DNA of 13,537 nt, taken from NCBI GenBank assembly GCA_022793975.1, contig JAAWDW010000157.1:1-13537 (forward strand), read 5' to 3'. A program made the translations under genes and the position numbers. The stretch comes from Bacillota bacterium (lineage in GTDB: Bacteria; Bacillota; Clostridia; Peptostreptococcales; Anaerovoracaceae). Below, piece after piece: positions 1 to 6,615 of this stretch. Under the pieces are notes generated by a model. That model was not told the origin of the DNA. It saw nothing but the letters and a program-made list of their open reading frames with translations, and ran no database searches. Position 1 is the first letter of the stretch, and every line of letters starts with the position of its first letter.

Positions 1-506
1 ATGAGAGATGTGAAAAGGAAGGCGTCGGAATAAGTGTAATGAAGCCATTCGGAGGCGGTACACTTCTTGAGGCAAATACATCGCCTTTCAAAAAGGCACT
101 GACAAAGTATCAGTGCATACAGTACTGTCTTGACAAACCGGGAGTAAAAACGGTAGTGGCGGGGGCACAGAATAAAGAACATGTAAAAGAGGTTCTGGGA
201 TTTTTCGATGCTTCCTCAGAGGAAAGAGATTATTCGATAATAGGCTCTTTTACTCCGGCAGATGCAAAGGGAAGATGCGTATACTGCAATCACTGCCAGC
301 CATGTCCCGCCGGACTAGATGTTTCACTTATAAATAAGTATTATGATCTTGCAAAAGCCGGAGATGCGCTCGCGGAAGATCATTACGGCAATCTTGAGCT
401 CAAAGCAAGTGACTGTATTTCCTGCGGACACTGCAACGAAAGATGTCCTTTCGGCACTGACCAAGTATCGAGAATGAAAGAAATAGCCGAGTATTTCGGT
501 AAATAA
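1..506 (+). CDS. Aldo/keto reductase with C-terminal 4Fe-4S dicluster domain (5' end outside window)
   Basis: The reading frame is open to the left edge (first full codon at base 3), so the ATG at 39 is an internal methionine and the gene is partial; 167 C-terminal residues are visible. The run GVGISVMKPFGGG matches the late barrel strand of bacterial aldo/keto reductases. It is followed by two cysteine clusters, CVYCNHCQPCPAG and CISCGHCNERCP, spaced as in bacterial 2[4Fe-4S] ferredoxin domains. Members of this fused family are cytosolic NAD(P)H- or ferredoxin-linked oxidoreductases of mostly unknown substrate; the substrate here cannot be told. The gene is followed by a probable terminator and is unrelated in function to the downstream genes. 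It probably marks the host chromosome flanking the mobile-element debris. Confidence 0.9.
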   Translation, partial: ERCEKEGVGISVMKPFGGGTLLEANTSPFKKALTKYQCIQYCLDKPGVKTVVAGAQNKEHVKEVLGFFDASSEERDYSIIGSFTPADAKGRCVYCNHCQPCPAGLDVSLINKYYDLAKAGDALAEDHYGNLELKASDCISCGHCNERCPFGTDQVSRMKEIAEYFGK

Positions 507-556
507 ACAAAATTAAAAGCTAAAGATAAAAAACGCCTGCGCGCGTAAGACAGAGG

Positions 557-796
557 TTAATAAGGAAGTAAATCCGCAAGATTAGAAATATTCTTGCGGA
601 ACTTTCTTTTTATCGGGAATAAATTCGTCCCGCTCCAACCGTCATCAATATAAAATTTCGGTGAGGGATAATTATTATCACTTGCATATTTACCTAAAAT
701 AGATTTTTGATTTATGATATTGTTGCTGTCACCGTCGAGCGCGTCCTCTTGAGAAAGTCTGCAATAGAGAGCAGTAATTGTGTCGGGCTTATTCAT
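557..796 (-). pseudogene. Truncated large serine recombinase (TnpX-like), N-terminal fragment
   Basis: The first 58 residues (623-796) read as the start of a transposon large serine recombinase. They contain ALYCRLSQED with the expected nucleophilic serine at residue 14, then GDSNNIINQK and YIDDGWSGTN, all typical of TnpX-type recombinases of clostridial conjugative transposons. After WSGTN the usual continuation (DRPGF-type) is replaced by 21 unrelated residues and a stop. Full-length members have roughly 500-600 residues, so most of the catalytic domain and the whole DNA-binding region are missing and the fragment cannot recombine DNA. A 7-bp inverted repeat (810-816 with 821-827) lies just upstream of the start. 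The break at about 613-622 abuts the reductase terminator and probably marks where a deletion removed the end of the element. Confidence 0.85.
573..612 (+). terminator. Probable intrinsic terminator of the aldo/keto reductase gene
   Basis: A perfect 9-bp stem (573-581 with 592-600) with a 10-base loop is followed by a T-rich tract (602-612). It lies 66 bases after the reductase stop codon. It also falls inside the anomalous 3' part of the minus-strand recombinase frame, which supports the idea that the recombinase was cut here and now runs into host sequence. Confidence 0.6.
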
Positions 797-892
797 TTAA
801 CATTCTTCATTTTGTCGCCAGACAAAACAGAGTGTGTATTATCATTGTAACGCGCTTTTTTTGAATTGTCAGCCCTCTTTGACTTTATTTTC

Positions 893-1024
893 TCAGATAG
901 CATTAACCGGAATAATCTTATTATTTAATGTTTCCGTACCTGAAAATGATGTTTCAACTTCGTAAATTGTGCCGCCGATTTAGTAAATTGAAACACAGCT
1001 ATCTGCTTGATTTTTCTTATCCAA
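893..1024 (-). pseudogene. Decayed TnpW-like transposon small protein
   Basis: Read on the minus strand from a TTG at 1024, the frame gives DKKNQADSCVSIY, a stop (980-982), then IGGTIYEVETSF and ETLNNKI, ending in a TGA at 893-895. The pattern DSCV, then IGGTxYEV, then ETLNDKI is that of the small TnpW family encoded just before the serine recombinase in Tn1549/Tn5397-like elements, and here it also lies directly upstream of the recombinase fragment. With an internal stop and no good start codon it is a relic. The family match is from remembered consensus, not a search. Confidence 0.6.
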
Positions 1025-1060
1025 TCTTATCCCGTCCTTTTCCGTAAAAACTAAATTTTA

Positions 1061-1162
1061 TAGAGGAGCAAGCACAGCAAGTGCAATCGCACTTGCACAA
1101 AATTGATTTTGATTGTTTGGTATTCCCAAACCCTTTTTGATGAAAATTTATGCGTTCCTCTA
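1061..1162. repeat. Nested hairpin cluster, possible former transfer-origin region
   Basis: Three perfect hairpins lie in a row: 1077-1084 with 1089-1096 (8 bp, loop AATC), 1098-1103 with 1106-1111 (6 bp), and 1115-1120 with 1126-1131 (6 bp). They are enclosed by a longer imperfect inverted repeat (1061-1070 TAGAGGAGCA against 1151-1162). No coding potential is seen. Being next to tnpW and recombinase relics, it could be the remains of a conjugative-transposon oriT or a regulatory leader; neither function is demonstrated. Confidence 0.5.
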
Positions 1163-1196
1163 CACATTATCCAGATGAAATTTGTGTTTTTGTTGC

Positions 1197-1242
1197 GTAA
1201 TTTTTTCTTTCATCTAAATAACAAATGAAAGATAAAAATTAC
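1197..1242. repeat. Long AT-rich inverted repeat upstream of marR
   Basis: Bases 1197-1213 pair with 1225-1242 along the whole arm except for one unpaired base; the loop is 11 bases. A second, weaker inverted repeat of 8 bp (1289-1296 with 1306-1313) follows. Together these fill the non-coding stretch between the transposon relics and the marR promoter. They may insulate the cargo operon as a terminator, but the following T-run is poor and the role is open. Confidence 0.5.
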
Positions 1243-1333
1243 AATTGTTTTTATAAAATTTCTTTCTGTTACTACTACGAAAAGGATATAATTTTTGTCA
1301 AGATAAAAAATTACATCATAATTGAAAAAACGC

Positions 1334-1362
1334 TTGACAAAGCAAAAAGTTTAAGATATATT
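1334..1362 (+). promoter_or_regulatory. Sigma-A type promoter of the marR operon
   Basis: A perfect -35 TTGACA (1334-1339) and a -10 TATATT (1357-1362) are separated by exactly 17 bases, about 40 bases upstream of the marR start. It is the strongest consensus promoter seen in the window. Its -10 abuts and overlaps the palindromic operator, so its output is expected to be set by MarR. Confidence 0.8.
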
Positions 1363-1380
1363 ACTAATAGAATTAGTAAT
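1360..1380. promoter_or_regulatory. MarR operator (perfect palindrome over the -10)
   Basis: ATTACTAAT, a 3-base centre AGA, then ATTAGTAAT form a perfect 9+3+9 palindrome. It starts within the -10 hexamer and extends over the likely transcription start. Its size and position suit a MarR dimer blocking RNA polymerase. Autorepression is inferred from placement; no second copy was noticed elsewhere in the window. Confidence 0.75.
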
Positions 1381-1402
1381 ATTATTAGAAAAGAGGCGTG
1401 AT

Positions 1403-1828
1403 ATGGACTATAATGAATTGGCTAAGCAGCTTGTCAATATGCGCGCAAGTATGCCGCAGGTCAAAATGGAAAGAGCGATGTCTCAAATGGCAAGAGGAGA
1501 AATTCTTGCACTGAACTATATTTCCGCTAACGGGAACAAGGTATATCCGAAGGATATGAGCAAAGCGCTTATGCTTACAACGGCAAGGATTGCGGCAATG
1601 CTGAAATCACTCGAAAAACAAAAGCTGATTACCCGAATGCCCGATACTAAGGACAGCCGACAGGTAATTGTTGAGCTTACGGAAGCAGGCGCTTCCGTAG
1701 TAGAGGAGCGCAGGGACGCAATGATTAAAGCAGTCGCAAAAATGCTGGAATCATTAGGCGAGGAGGACGCAGAAGCGTATGTGCGGATACAGAAAAAATT
1801 GATAGAAACAGGAGATGTTTGGAGATAA
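1403..1828 (+). CDS. MarR family winged-helix repressor
   Basis: This 141-residue protein has the size and pattern of MarR-type repressors, cytosolic dimers that release DNA on binding small molecules or on oxidation. The helix-turn-helix falls at about residues 45-75 (KDMSKALMLTTARIAAMLKS), followed by LEKQKLI and a wing DTKDSRQVIVELTEAG carrying the family's D-x-R type signature. The ATG at 1403 is preceded by AGAGG (1392-1396) at suitable spacing. It heads an operon-like run with two ABC exporters and has a palindromic operator on its own promoter, so it probably senses an exported toxic compound and represses itself and the exporters. There are few cysteines, so redox sensing is less likely than ligand sensing. 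It is not the fatty-acid regulator FabT by context. Confidence 0.88.
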   Translation: MDYNELAKQLVNMRASMPQVKMERAMSQMARGEILALNYISANGNKVYPKDMSKALMLTTARIAAMLKSLEKQKLITRMPDTKDSRQVIVELTEAGASVVEERRDAMIKAVAKMLESLGEEDAEAYVRIQKKLIETGDVWR

Positions 1829-1870
1829 CATCGGCAGTAATAAAAATAAAAGGCGCCATATTTTATGGAG

Positions 1871-1910
1871 ATAAGTCCTATGCGAATAAACGCATAGGAC
1901 TTATTTTTTT
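1871..1910 (+). terminator. Strong intrinsic terminator between marR and the ABC genes
   Basis: A perfect 14-bp stem (1871-1884 with 1891-1904), with loop AATAAA, runs straight into seven T residues (1904-1910). The ribosome binding site of the next gene (GAAGGGAG, 1911-1918) begins immediately after the T-run. No clear promoter is visible between the marR stop and the ABC start, so the exporters probably depend on read-through or attenuation at this site. Confidence 0.85.
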
Positions 1911-1925
1911 GAAGGGAGAATAGAT

Positions 1926-2840
1926 ATGAACAAAATTATTGAGGTCGAACATTTTACGAAAAGGTACGGTGATTTTACAGCGGTGGACGATATTTCGTTT
2001 GCTGTGGACGAGGGCAGCATTTTTGCGTTTCTCGGACCGAACGGTGCGGGAAAAACAACTACAATCAGTACATTATGTACAATTTTAGACAAAACAGAGG
2101 GCGACATTAAAATCAATGGGCACGATGCGGCAAAAGAAAAAGCGTTAGTCAGAAAGGATATCGGTATTGTGTTTCAGGACTCAACGCTTGACGAGAAAAT
2201 GACGGTGGAGGAAAACTTAAAATATCACTGTGCGTTTTACAAAGTACCCAGAAGCGAGGTGGCAAAGCGTATCAATTTCGCACTTGATTTAGTGGAATTG
2301 TCAGATTGGAAAAGGGCGATTGTCGGCAGTCTGTCGGGCGGAATGAAACGCCGCGTTGAAATTGCGCGCGGTCTTGTGCATTATCCGAAAGTGCTGTTTT
2401 TAGACGAGCCGACAACAGGACTTGACCCGCAAACGCGCGCGAATGTCTGGGAGTATATTCAAAAACTGCAAAAGCAGAAAAATATTACAATTTTTTTGAC
2501 AACGCACTATATGGACGAAGCGGAGGTCTGCTCAAAAATCGTTGTCATGGATCACGGTAAAATCATCGCGCACGATACGCCTGAAAATCTGAAAAAACAA
2601 TACACAAGTATTGAAATAAAAGCGGTTTGTTCTGAGTCGGAAATGCTGCAAAGCGCATTGATAAACAGAAACATACCGTATAATACAAACGAAAACGCAA
2701 TCGTTTTTCAGACAAAACAGCCGTCTGAAGCATTGGAAATTTTATCGGAGTGCAAAGAGAAAATCATTGATTTTGAGGTAAAAAAAGGAACGCTGAATGA
2801 TGTGTTCCTTGCGATTACAGGAAAGGAGATCAGAGAATAA
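1926..2840 (+). CDS. ABC-2 exporter ATP-binding protein (DrrA-like)
   Basis: A 304-residue cytosolic ATPase that would energise the adjacent membrane permease. Visible motifs in order: Walker A GPNGAGKTT (37-45), Q-loop FQDS, ABC signature LSGGMKRR (136-143), Walker B VLFLDEP (156-162, catalytic E161), D-loop GLDP, and switch histidine H194 in TTHYMDEAE. The C-terminal ~85 residues form the extra domain typical of DrrA/multidrug-type subunits, ending LNDVFLAITGKEIRE. The start lies 7 bases after GAAGGGAG. The stop overlaps the permease start by one base, indicating translational coupling. The likely substrate is a drug, bacteriocin or antibiotic-like compound, which the sequence cannot name. 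Confidence 0.93.
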   Translation: MNKIIEVEHFTKRYGDFTAVDDISFAVDEGSIFAFLGPNGAGKTTTISTLCTILDKTEGDIKINGHDAAKEKALVRKDIGIVFQDSTLDEKMTVEENLKYHCAFYKVPRSEVAKRINFALDLVELSDWKRAIVGSLSGGMKRRVEIARGLVHYPKVLFLDEPTTGLDPQTRANVWEYIQKLQKQKNITIFLTTHYMDEAEVCSKIVVMDHGKIIAHDTPENLKKQYTSIEIKAVCSESEMLQSALINRNIPYNTNENAIVFQTKQPSEALEILSECKEKIIDFEVKKGTLNDVFLAITGKEIRE

Positions 2841-3685
2841 TGAACCCGATTACAGCAATAATACAAAGAAATTTATTGAATTATGTGAGGAGCAAAGGCA
2901 GAGTTTTCGGCAGCCTGTTTATGTCAATGTTTATGCTCGTGATGTTTTCATTTTTGATGAAGTCTTCTATGAGCAGCGTCAACGCGCCGATGAATTATTT
3001 GATTTCAGGAGTGATTATTATGAGCGTTTTTCAAACGAGTGTAAATAATTCTTCGGATATTTTAGCCGATATTTCAAGCGGTTATATGAAAGAGGTTATA
3101 GTTGCGCCGATTTTGAGAAGTCAAATTTCCATAGGAAATATTTTATCCGGTGCGGTTGTCGCTGCGCTTCAAGGTGCGGTTACAGCGATTGTCGGCATTG
3201 TGATAGGACTTAGAATAGATGTTTTGCAGGTAATTTTAATGCTTGCGGTTATGTTTGTTTCCGCTATGACATTCAGTGCGATTGGTCTGTTTTTGGCAAC
3301 GGTGTCTCGCAACTCGCCTGCGTTCCAGACGATAAGTTCAATGATTATGATGCCGCTTACTTTCGTTTCAGGCGCGTATATCCCGACAACGATAATACCG
3401 GCGTTTTTATTACCGATTGTATATATCAATCCGCTGACATACACAACTTCGATTTTTCGTTACATCGTACTCAGCGCAAATAAAATGACAACAGCGGAGC
3501 TTGTAAACGAGGGTATAGCGTTTCAAATCGGCTCATTCACGATAACGCCCGTTATGGGACTTTTGATTACGGTTCTAATCGGCGCATTTTTCTTTGCGAT
3601 ATGTGTAATGAAATTCAATAAAGCGGATTTTTCAACGGTAAAAATTGCAAAAAATGTTCGCGGAGGTGGCGCGCCACAAAGATAG
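2840..3685 (+). CDS. ABC-2 type exporter permease (DrrB-like)
   Basis: A 281-residue integral membrane protein of the ABC2_membrane family, the partner of the ATPase immediately upstream. About six hydrophobic segments are visible: residues ~20-42, 50-66, 100-125, 130-155, 165-190 and a last one near 238-256. The segment around residues 165-190 (SSMIMMPLTFVSGAYIP) resembles the conserved ABC-2 permease signature region with a GxxxP-like exit. The ATG overlaps the previous stop (TAATG). The end of the gene contains GTGGCGCGCCAC (3666-3677), a 12-bp palindrome that appears incidental to the coding sequence. A frame beginning at 2797 overlaps this gene but lacks family features and is not real. 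Confidence 0.9.
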   Translation: MNPITAIIQRNLLNYVRSKGRVFGSLFMSMFMLVMFSFLMKSSMSSVNAPMNYLISGVIIMSVFQTSVNNSSDILADISSGYMKEVIVAPILRSQISIGNILSGAVVAALQGAVTAIVGIVIGLRIDVLQVILMLAVMFVSAMTFSAIGLFLATVSRNSPAFQTISSMIMMPLTFVSGAYIPTTIIPAFLLPIVYINPLTYTTSIFRYIVLSANKMTTAELVNEGIAFQIGSFTITPVMGLLITVLIGAFFFAICVMKFNKADFSTVKIAKNVRGGGAPQR

Positions 3686-3698
3686 GAGGCGGGTATAT

Positions 3699-4580
3699 AT
3701 GGAGCTGAAATTTGAACGAGTATCAAAAAATTATAAGGATAAAAAAGTCTTAAAAGGCATTTCCGTTACAATGGGTACGGGTGTATATGGTTTGCTCGGA
3801 CCGAACGGCGCGGGTAAAACGACAATGATTAAAATGATGGCTGATGTTCTAAGGCCTACCACCGGGCGGATTTTATATGATGGACAGGATATTCGCAGTG
3901 TCGGTGATAAATACAGGGCAAAAGTCGGATATTTGCCGCAGGAGATAAGCTTTTACAGTAATTTTACAGGCAGAGATTATCTTGAATATTCCGCCGCGCT
4001 CAAAGGTATGGAAAAATCATATACGAAAAAGCAAATTGAGGAGCTTGCATACAATGTCGGACTGCAGAATGACTTGAAACGGCAGTGCCGCGCATATTCG
4101 GGAGGAATGCAGCGCAGACTCGGTATTGCACAGGCGCTTCTTGATAATCCCGAAATTTTGATTTTGGACGAACCGACAGCGGGACTTGACCCGCTGGAAC
4201 GCGTAAAATTCAGAAATATTATATCCGCGTATTCAAATGACAGATTGGTGCTTTTGTCAACTCACATTGTGTCCGATGTCGAGCACATCGCTTCTAAAAT
4301 AATGATGATGGAATACGGTGTTATCAGATATATAAATACAAGCAATAAATATATCAAAATGGCAGAAAATTGCGTATGGCTTGTGAAAATGTCTACCGAA
4401 AAGCTTGTGGAATATCAAAATAATGCTGTTATAAGTAATGTTATAGCCAAAGACGGCGTTATGCAAGTCCGCGTAATAGACAGGGAAAAACCGTTTGCCG
4501 ATGCTGTGCAGACTTCGCCGACGCTTGAGGATGTGTATTTATATATTTTTAATTATTTGCCGGAAAAGGCAGGGAGGTAG
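3699..4580 (+). CDS. Second ABC-2 exporter ATP-binding protein
   Basis: The ATG at 3699 is chosen because AGGAGG (3684-3689) lies 9 bases before it and because MELKFERVSKNYKDKK is a normal N-terminus; the longer frame from 3645 would run inside the previous gene. It gives 293 residues. Motifs: Walker A GPNGAGKTT (34-42), Q-loop YLPQ, signature YSGGMQRRLGIAQALL (from 133), Walker B ILDEP (D157, E158), D-loop GLDP, and switch histidine H189 in LSTHIVSDVE. Its sequence differs clearly from the first ATPase, including a shorter C-terminus ending in LEDVYLYIF, so it probably serves the next permease rather than duplicating the first system. It sits 13 bases after the first permease. Confidence 0.92.
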   Translation: MELKFERVSKNYKDKKVLKGISVTMGTGVYGLLGPNGAGKTTMIKMMADVLRPTTGRILYDGQDIRSVGDKYRAKVGYLPQEISFYSNFTGRDYLEYSAALKGMEKSYTKKQIEELAYNVGLQNDLKRQCRAYSGGMQRRLGIAQALLDNPEILILDEPTAGLDPLERVKFRNIISAYSNDRLVLLSTHIVSDVEHIASKIMMMEYGVIRYINTSNKYIKMAENCVWLVKMSTEKLVEYQNNAVISNVIAKDGVMQVRVIDREKPFADAVQTSPTLEDVYLYIFNYLPEKAGR

Positions 4581-4584
4581 CTCT

Positions 4585-5787
4585 ATGTCATTATTTATAT
4601 TTGAACTGCGAAAGCTGCTGCTGAATAGAAAAACGATTATTTTACTGCTTGTATTATTTGCGCTTTACAGCGTAATAGGATTTTTTACATCTTTGTTTTT
4701 GATCGGAAGTAATGACACTTATAAAGATTATGAAATGCTTTCCGCCGATTATGAGGGCGCGCTCGATGCGGAAAAAGCGGAAAAAGCAAAAGCAGTGTAT
4801 GATGAAATAAGCGAGCGTTACGGAACAGATTCGAGAATGATTGCAAGGAGCATAAAAGATAGTCCCGAAATAATCCTTGCCGTAAAATACAAGGAATTTT
4901 GCGAAAGAACAGATGAATACCGAAACGGAACACCGCCCGAAAGCAACGAAGAAGTGTACGGCATAAACACTTTGCAGTCGAAAATAAGCGGGCTTGAAAA
5001 GCAAGGAAAGCAAAATACATTTGAATACAAAAAATTATGCTATTCCCTGCAAAAGCTGACTGCGCTCGGCGAGCCGGAATTTGCAAACATTCTGTTATGG
5101 GAAAATCTTTTCACAAATTGGGGAGAGCATATGATGCAGTTCCTGTTATTGATACCGCTTGCGTTTATCATTGCTCCGGTTTTTGCGGTAGAACGGTCAA
5201 GCGGTATGGATCATTTGGTTTTAAGCTCTCGTCATGGCAGACGAAAAATTGTTACTGCGAAGCTGCTGAGCGTATTGATTACTTCTACCGTCATAGTTAT
5301 GGTGTATTTAATCGCCACTTTTGTTTTCGGCTTTTTTCCTCACGCAAGTCTGCACGGGTGGGACGCTGTAATTCAGTCAATACCCGAATACGCACGGTCA
5401 ATGTTTGGATTTAAAGTTTGGCAGTTTGCGGTAGTTTCGGCGCTATGGCTGATTTTTACCGGCGCAGTTTACAGCCTTATTATCAGCTTTATTTCATCTC
5501 GTATGAAAAGTCAAATAAGCGCTGTCGGTATAAGTCTTGCAATTTTATTTATAAATGTGGGTTTAGCGGCAATGGGTGATAGTGTAATTCAAAGAATACA
5601 GCCTGTTATTGACTTTGGTCTGGCAAATGTTACTTTGATAAAAGAAGTGTTCGGTGGATATAAAGTTTTCAATGTGTTTGGTATGATTGTCAGTTATCCG
5701 ATTATGGCAGTCTTTGTTTTGGGGATTTTCGCCGTTCTTGCCGTAATTGGAATTTATCGGGGACAGAAACACAGAACTGTGGTGTAA
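4585..5787 (+). CDS. ABC-2 permease with large external loop
   Basis: The start at 4585 is preceded by GGGAGG (4572-4577) and gives 400 residues; an upstream extension to 4495 is inside the ATPase gene. The N-terminus MSLFIFELRKLLLNRK is typical of ABC-2 permeases. A first membrane segment (about 17-41) is followed by a long, charged, probably extracytoplasmic region (about 42-175, rich in E, K and Y). Several more membrane segments follow: about 188-206, 230-250, 275-300, 315-340 and a last one near 370-392. This one-long-loop layout resembles bacteriocin or peptide exporter permeases more than DrrB. It presumably pairs with the ATPase just upstream. It is the last gene of the cargo operon. 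Confidence 0.88.
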   Translation: MSLFIFELRKLLLNRKTIILLLVLFALYSVIGFFTSLFLIGSNDTYKDYEMLSADYEGALDAEKAEKAKAVYDEISERYGTDSRMIARSIKDSPEIILAVKYKEFCERTDEYRNGTPPESNEEVYGINTLQSKISGLEKQGKQNTFEYKKLCYSLQKLTALGEPEFANILLWENLFTNWGEHMMQFLLLIPLAFIIAPVFAVERSSGMDHLVLSSRHGRRKIVTAKLLSVLITSTVIVMVYLIATFVFGFFPHASLHGWDAVIQSIPEYARSMFGFKVWQFAVVSALWLIFTGAVYSLIISFISSRMKSQISAVGISLAILFINVGLAAMGDSVIQRIQPVIDFGLANVTLIKEVFGGYKVFNVFGMIVSYPIMAVFVLGIFAVLAVIGIYRGQKHRTVV

Positions 5788-5795
5788 CACTTCAC

Positions 5796-5822
5796 GGGGC
5801 AACTGCTATGCTGTCGTTCCCC
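5796..5822 (+). terminator. Weak hairpin after the exporter operon
   Basis: GGGG-C-AAC (5796-5803) can pair with GTTCCCC (5816-5822) with one bulged base, 9 bases after the permease stop. There is no T-run after it, so it could be a processing site or a weak terminator rather than a true intrinsic one. Confidence 0.3.
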
Positions 5823-5871
5823 ACTATTCAGAATTGATTTTGAAAACAATATCAATTTTGGAGGAATGACA

Positions 5872-6300
5872 ATGAAATATACAGACAAATAAAAGGAGTA
5901 TATCAGACATTGTTTTGATTACTATTGCAAAAAGACAATTCGGTATCAGGCAATTAACCTTTACCTTGAAAGAGGCAAATATGCGGCGCGCAATGTTTTT
6001 TTTGAGGAAATTCTGAACGACTGTTTTTCAAAGTGTGGCGAATGTGATACATACCCGATTTTACAATATCACTTTGAAGTCTTTGGATATAAGTTTTCTG
6101 TTAATAACTACGAATTGGGAAAAGCATTATCGTAGTTACCAAAGAAAAGGTGAGATGTAATTCTGATGTATTACTTCGCAAATTTCAATCTTACGGAAAT
6201 TTCAAAAATGCGTGGGAAACAACATCAGAATATCAGCGACATTCACGTACAAGCGTTAGAAAAGCTACGTGAGATTATGGATAGCGGTCAAGATGAATAA
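5872..6300 (+). pseudogene. Sigma-70-like factor of conjugative transposon, three nonsense codons
   Basis: Read without any frame shift for 143 codons this gives a protein beginning MKYTDK, then (after a stop) KEYIRHCFDYYCKKTIRY, FEEIL, HFEVFGYKFSV, LPKKR, DVILMYYFANFNLTEISKM and ALEKLREIMD. This matches the small sigma-70-like regulator found in Tn1549-type elements, with the final part resembling a region-4 helix-turn-helix. Three different stops interrupt it: TAA at 5890-5892, TAG at 6133-6135 and TGA at 6151-6153. Each could come from one base change (for example CAA to TAA, TCG to TAG, CGA to TGA). A good GGAGG (5860-5864) still precedes the ATG. It overlaps the start of the next relic gene by 8 bases, as in intact elements. 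Confidence 0.75.
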
Positions 6301-6544
6301 ATATATCCCGTCCGACTTTGAAACAATTTAAAAAGCAAACGCCGGCGACTATGCAGCTATGCAAAAACTGATAGCACATTACAACGCATACATTCTGTTT
6401 TTCGCAATATATAACGGCCTTGTTAATTATGTATATGCAGAAGAAATCAAGGCAAGGCTTATGAAAGTATCATTACTTTATCACCATTCACCTTATAGTG
6501 CTGGGCGTTTTGCTGTTTGCTTTATTATACCAATTCTGATATAA
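6293..6544 (+). pseudogene. Conjugative transposon helix-turn-helix-type small protein, early stop
   Basis: From the ATG at 6293 the frame reads MNKYIPSDFETI, a TAA at 6329-6331, then KANAGDYAAMQKLIAHYNAYILFF and LVNYVYAEEIKARL. This follows the pattern of the small regulatory protein (IPxxxIxKAxxGDxxAxxxxxxHYxxYI) encoded directly after the sigma-like gene in Tn1549-type elements. The final ~25 residues, from about YHHSPYS on, no longer resemble the family, suggesting that the junction with host DNA falls around 6475-6490. The remaining open part from 6359 is therefore not an independent gene. Family assignment rests on remembered consensus and gene order. Confidence 0.6.
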
Positions 6545-6545
6545 T
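6517..6545 (+). promoter_or_regulatory. Probable promoter of the PAS-SARP regulator gene
   Basis: TTGCTT (6517-6522) and a perfect -10 TATAAT (6540-6545) are 17 bases apart, about 70 bases before the regulator start. A 7-bp inverted repeat with a 5-base loop (6552-6558 with 6564-6570) lies at the expected transcription start and could be an operator or a leader hairpin. No GGAAC-type repeat array is present here, so direct autoregulation through that motif is not apparent. Confidence 0.55.
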
Positions 6546-6615
6546 AAAATAAGCATATTATTTATATGCTGTTTGGGGCGATTTACAGGAATTTTTAAGA
6601 GATGAGAAGGTATTG

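Noticed and set aside
1151..1160. A single TGCGTTCCTC, reverse complement of part of the acpP repeat array
   Set aside because: Only one copy is present, without 11-bp repetition or an adjacent promoter, so a shared operator is not supported.
1403..1828. MarR protein as FabT, the fatty acid regulator
   Set aside because: It sits more than 6 kb from acpP, inside transposon debris, directly before ABC exporters and with its own operator. No copy of its palindrome was noticed at the acpP promoter.
3666..3677. Palindrome GTGGCGCGCCAC as an operator or recombination site
   Set aside because: It lies within the last codons of the first permease; no second copy or nearby promoter was noticed, so chance is the simplest explanation.
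5872..6300. Stop codon recoding in the sigma-like gene
   Set aside because: Three different stop codons occur, no selenocysteine-type or pyrrolysine-type context is visible, and neighbouring transposon genes are also broken; decay is simpler.
6359..6544. Independent 61-residue gene
   Set aside because: It is the part after the stop of a longer relic frame that starts at 6293; its N-terminal half matches a transposon protein and the end is unrelated sequence.
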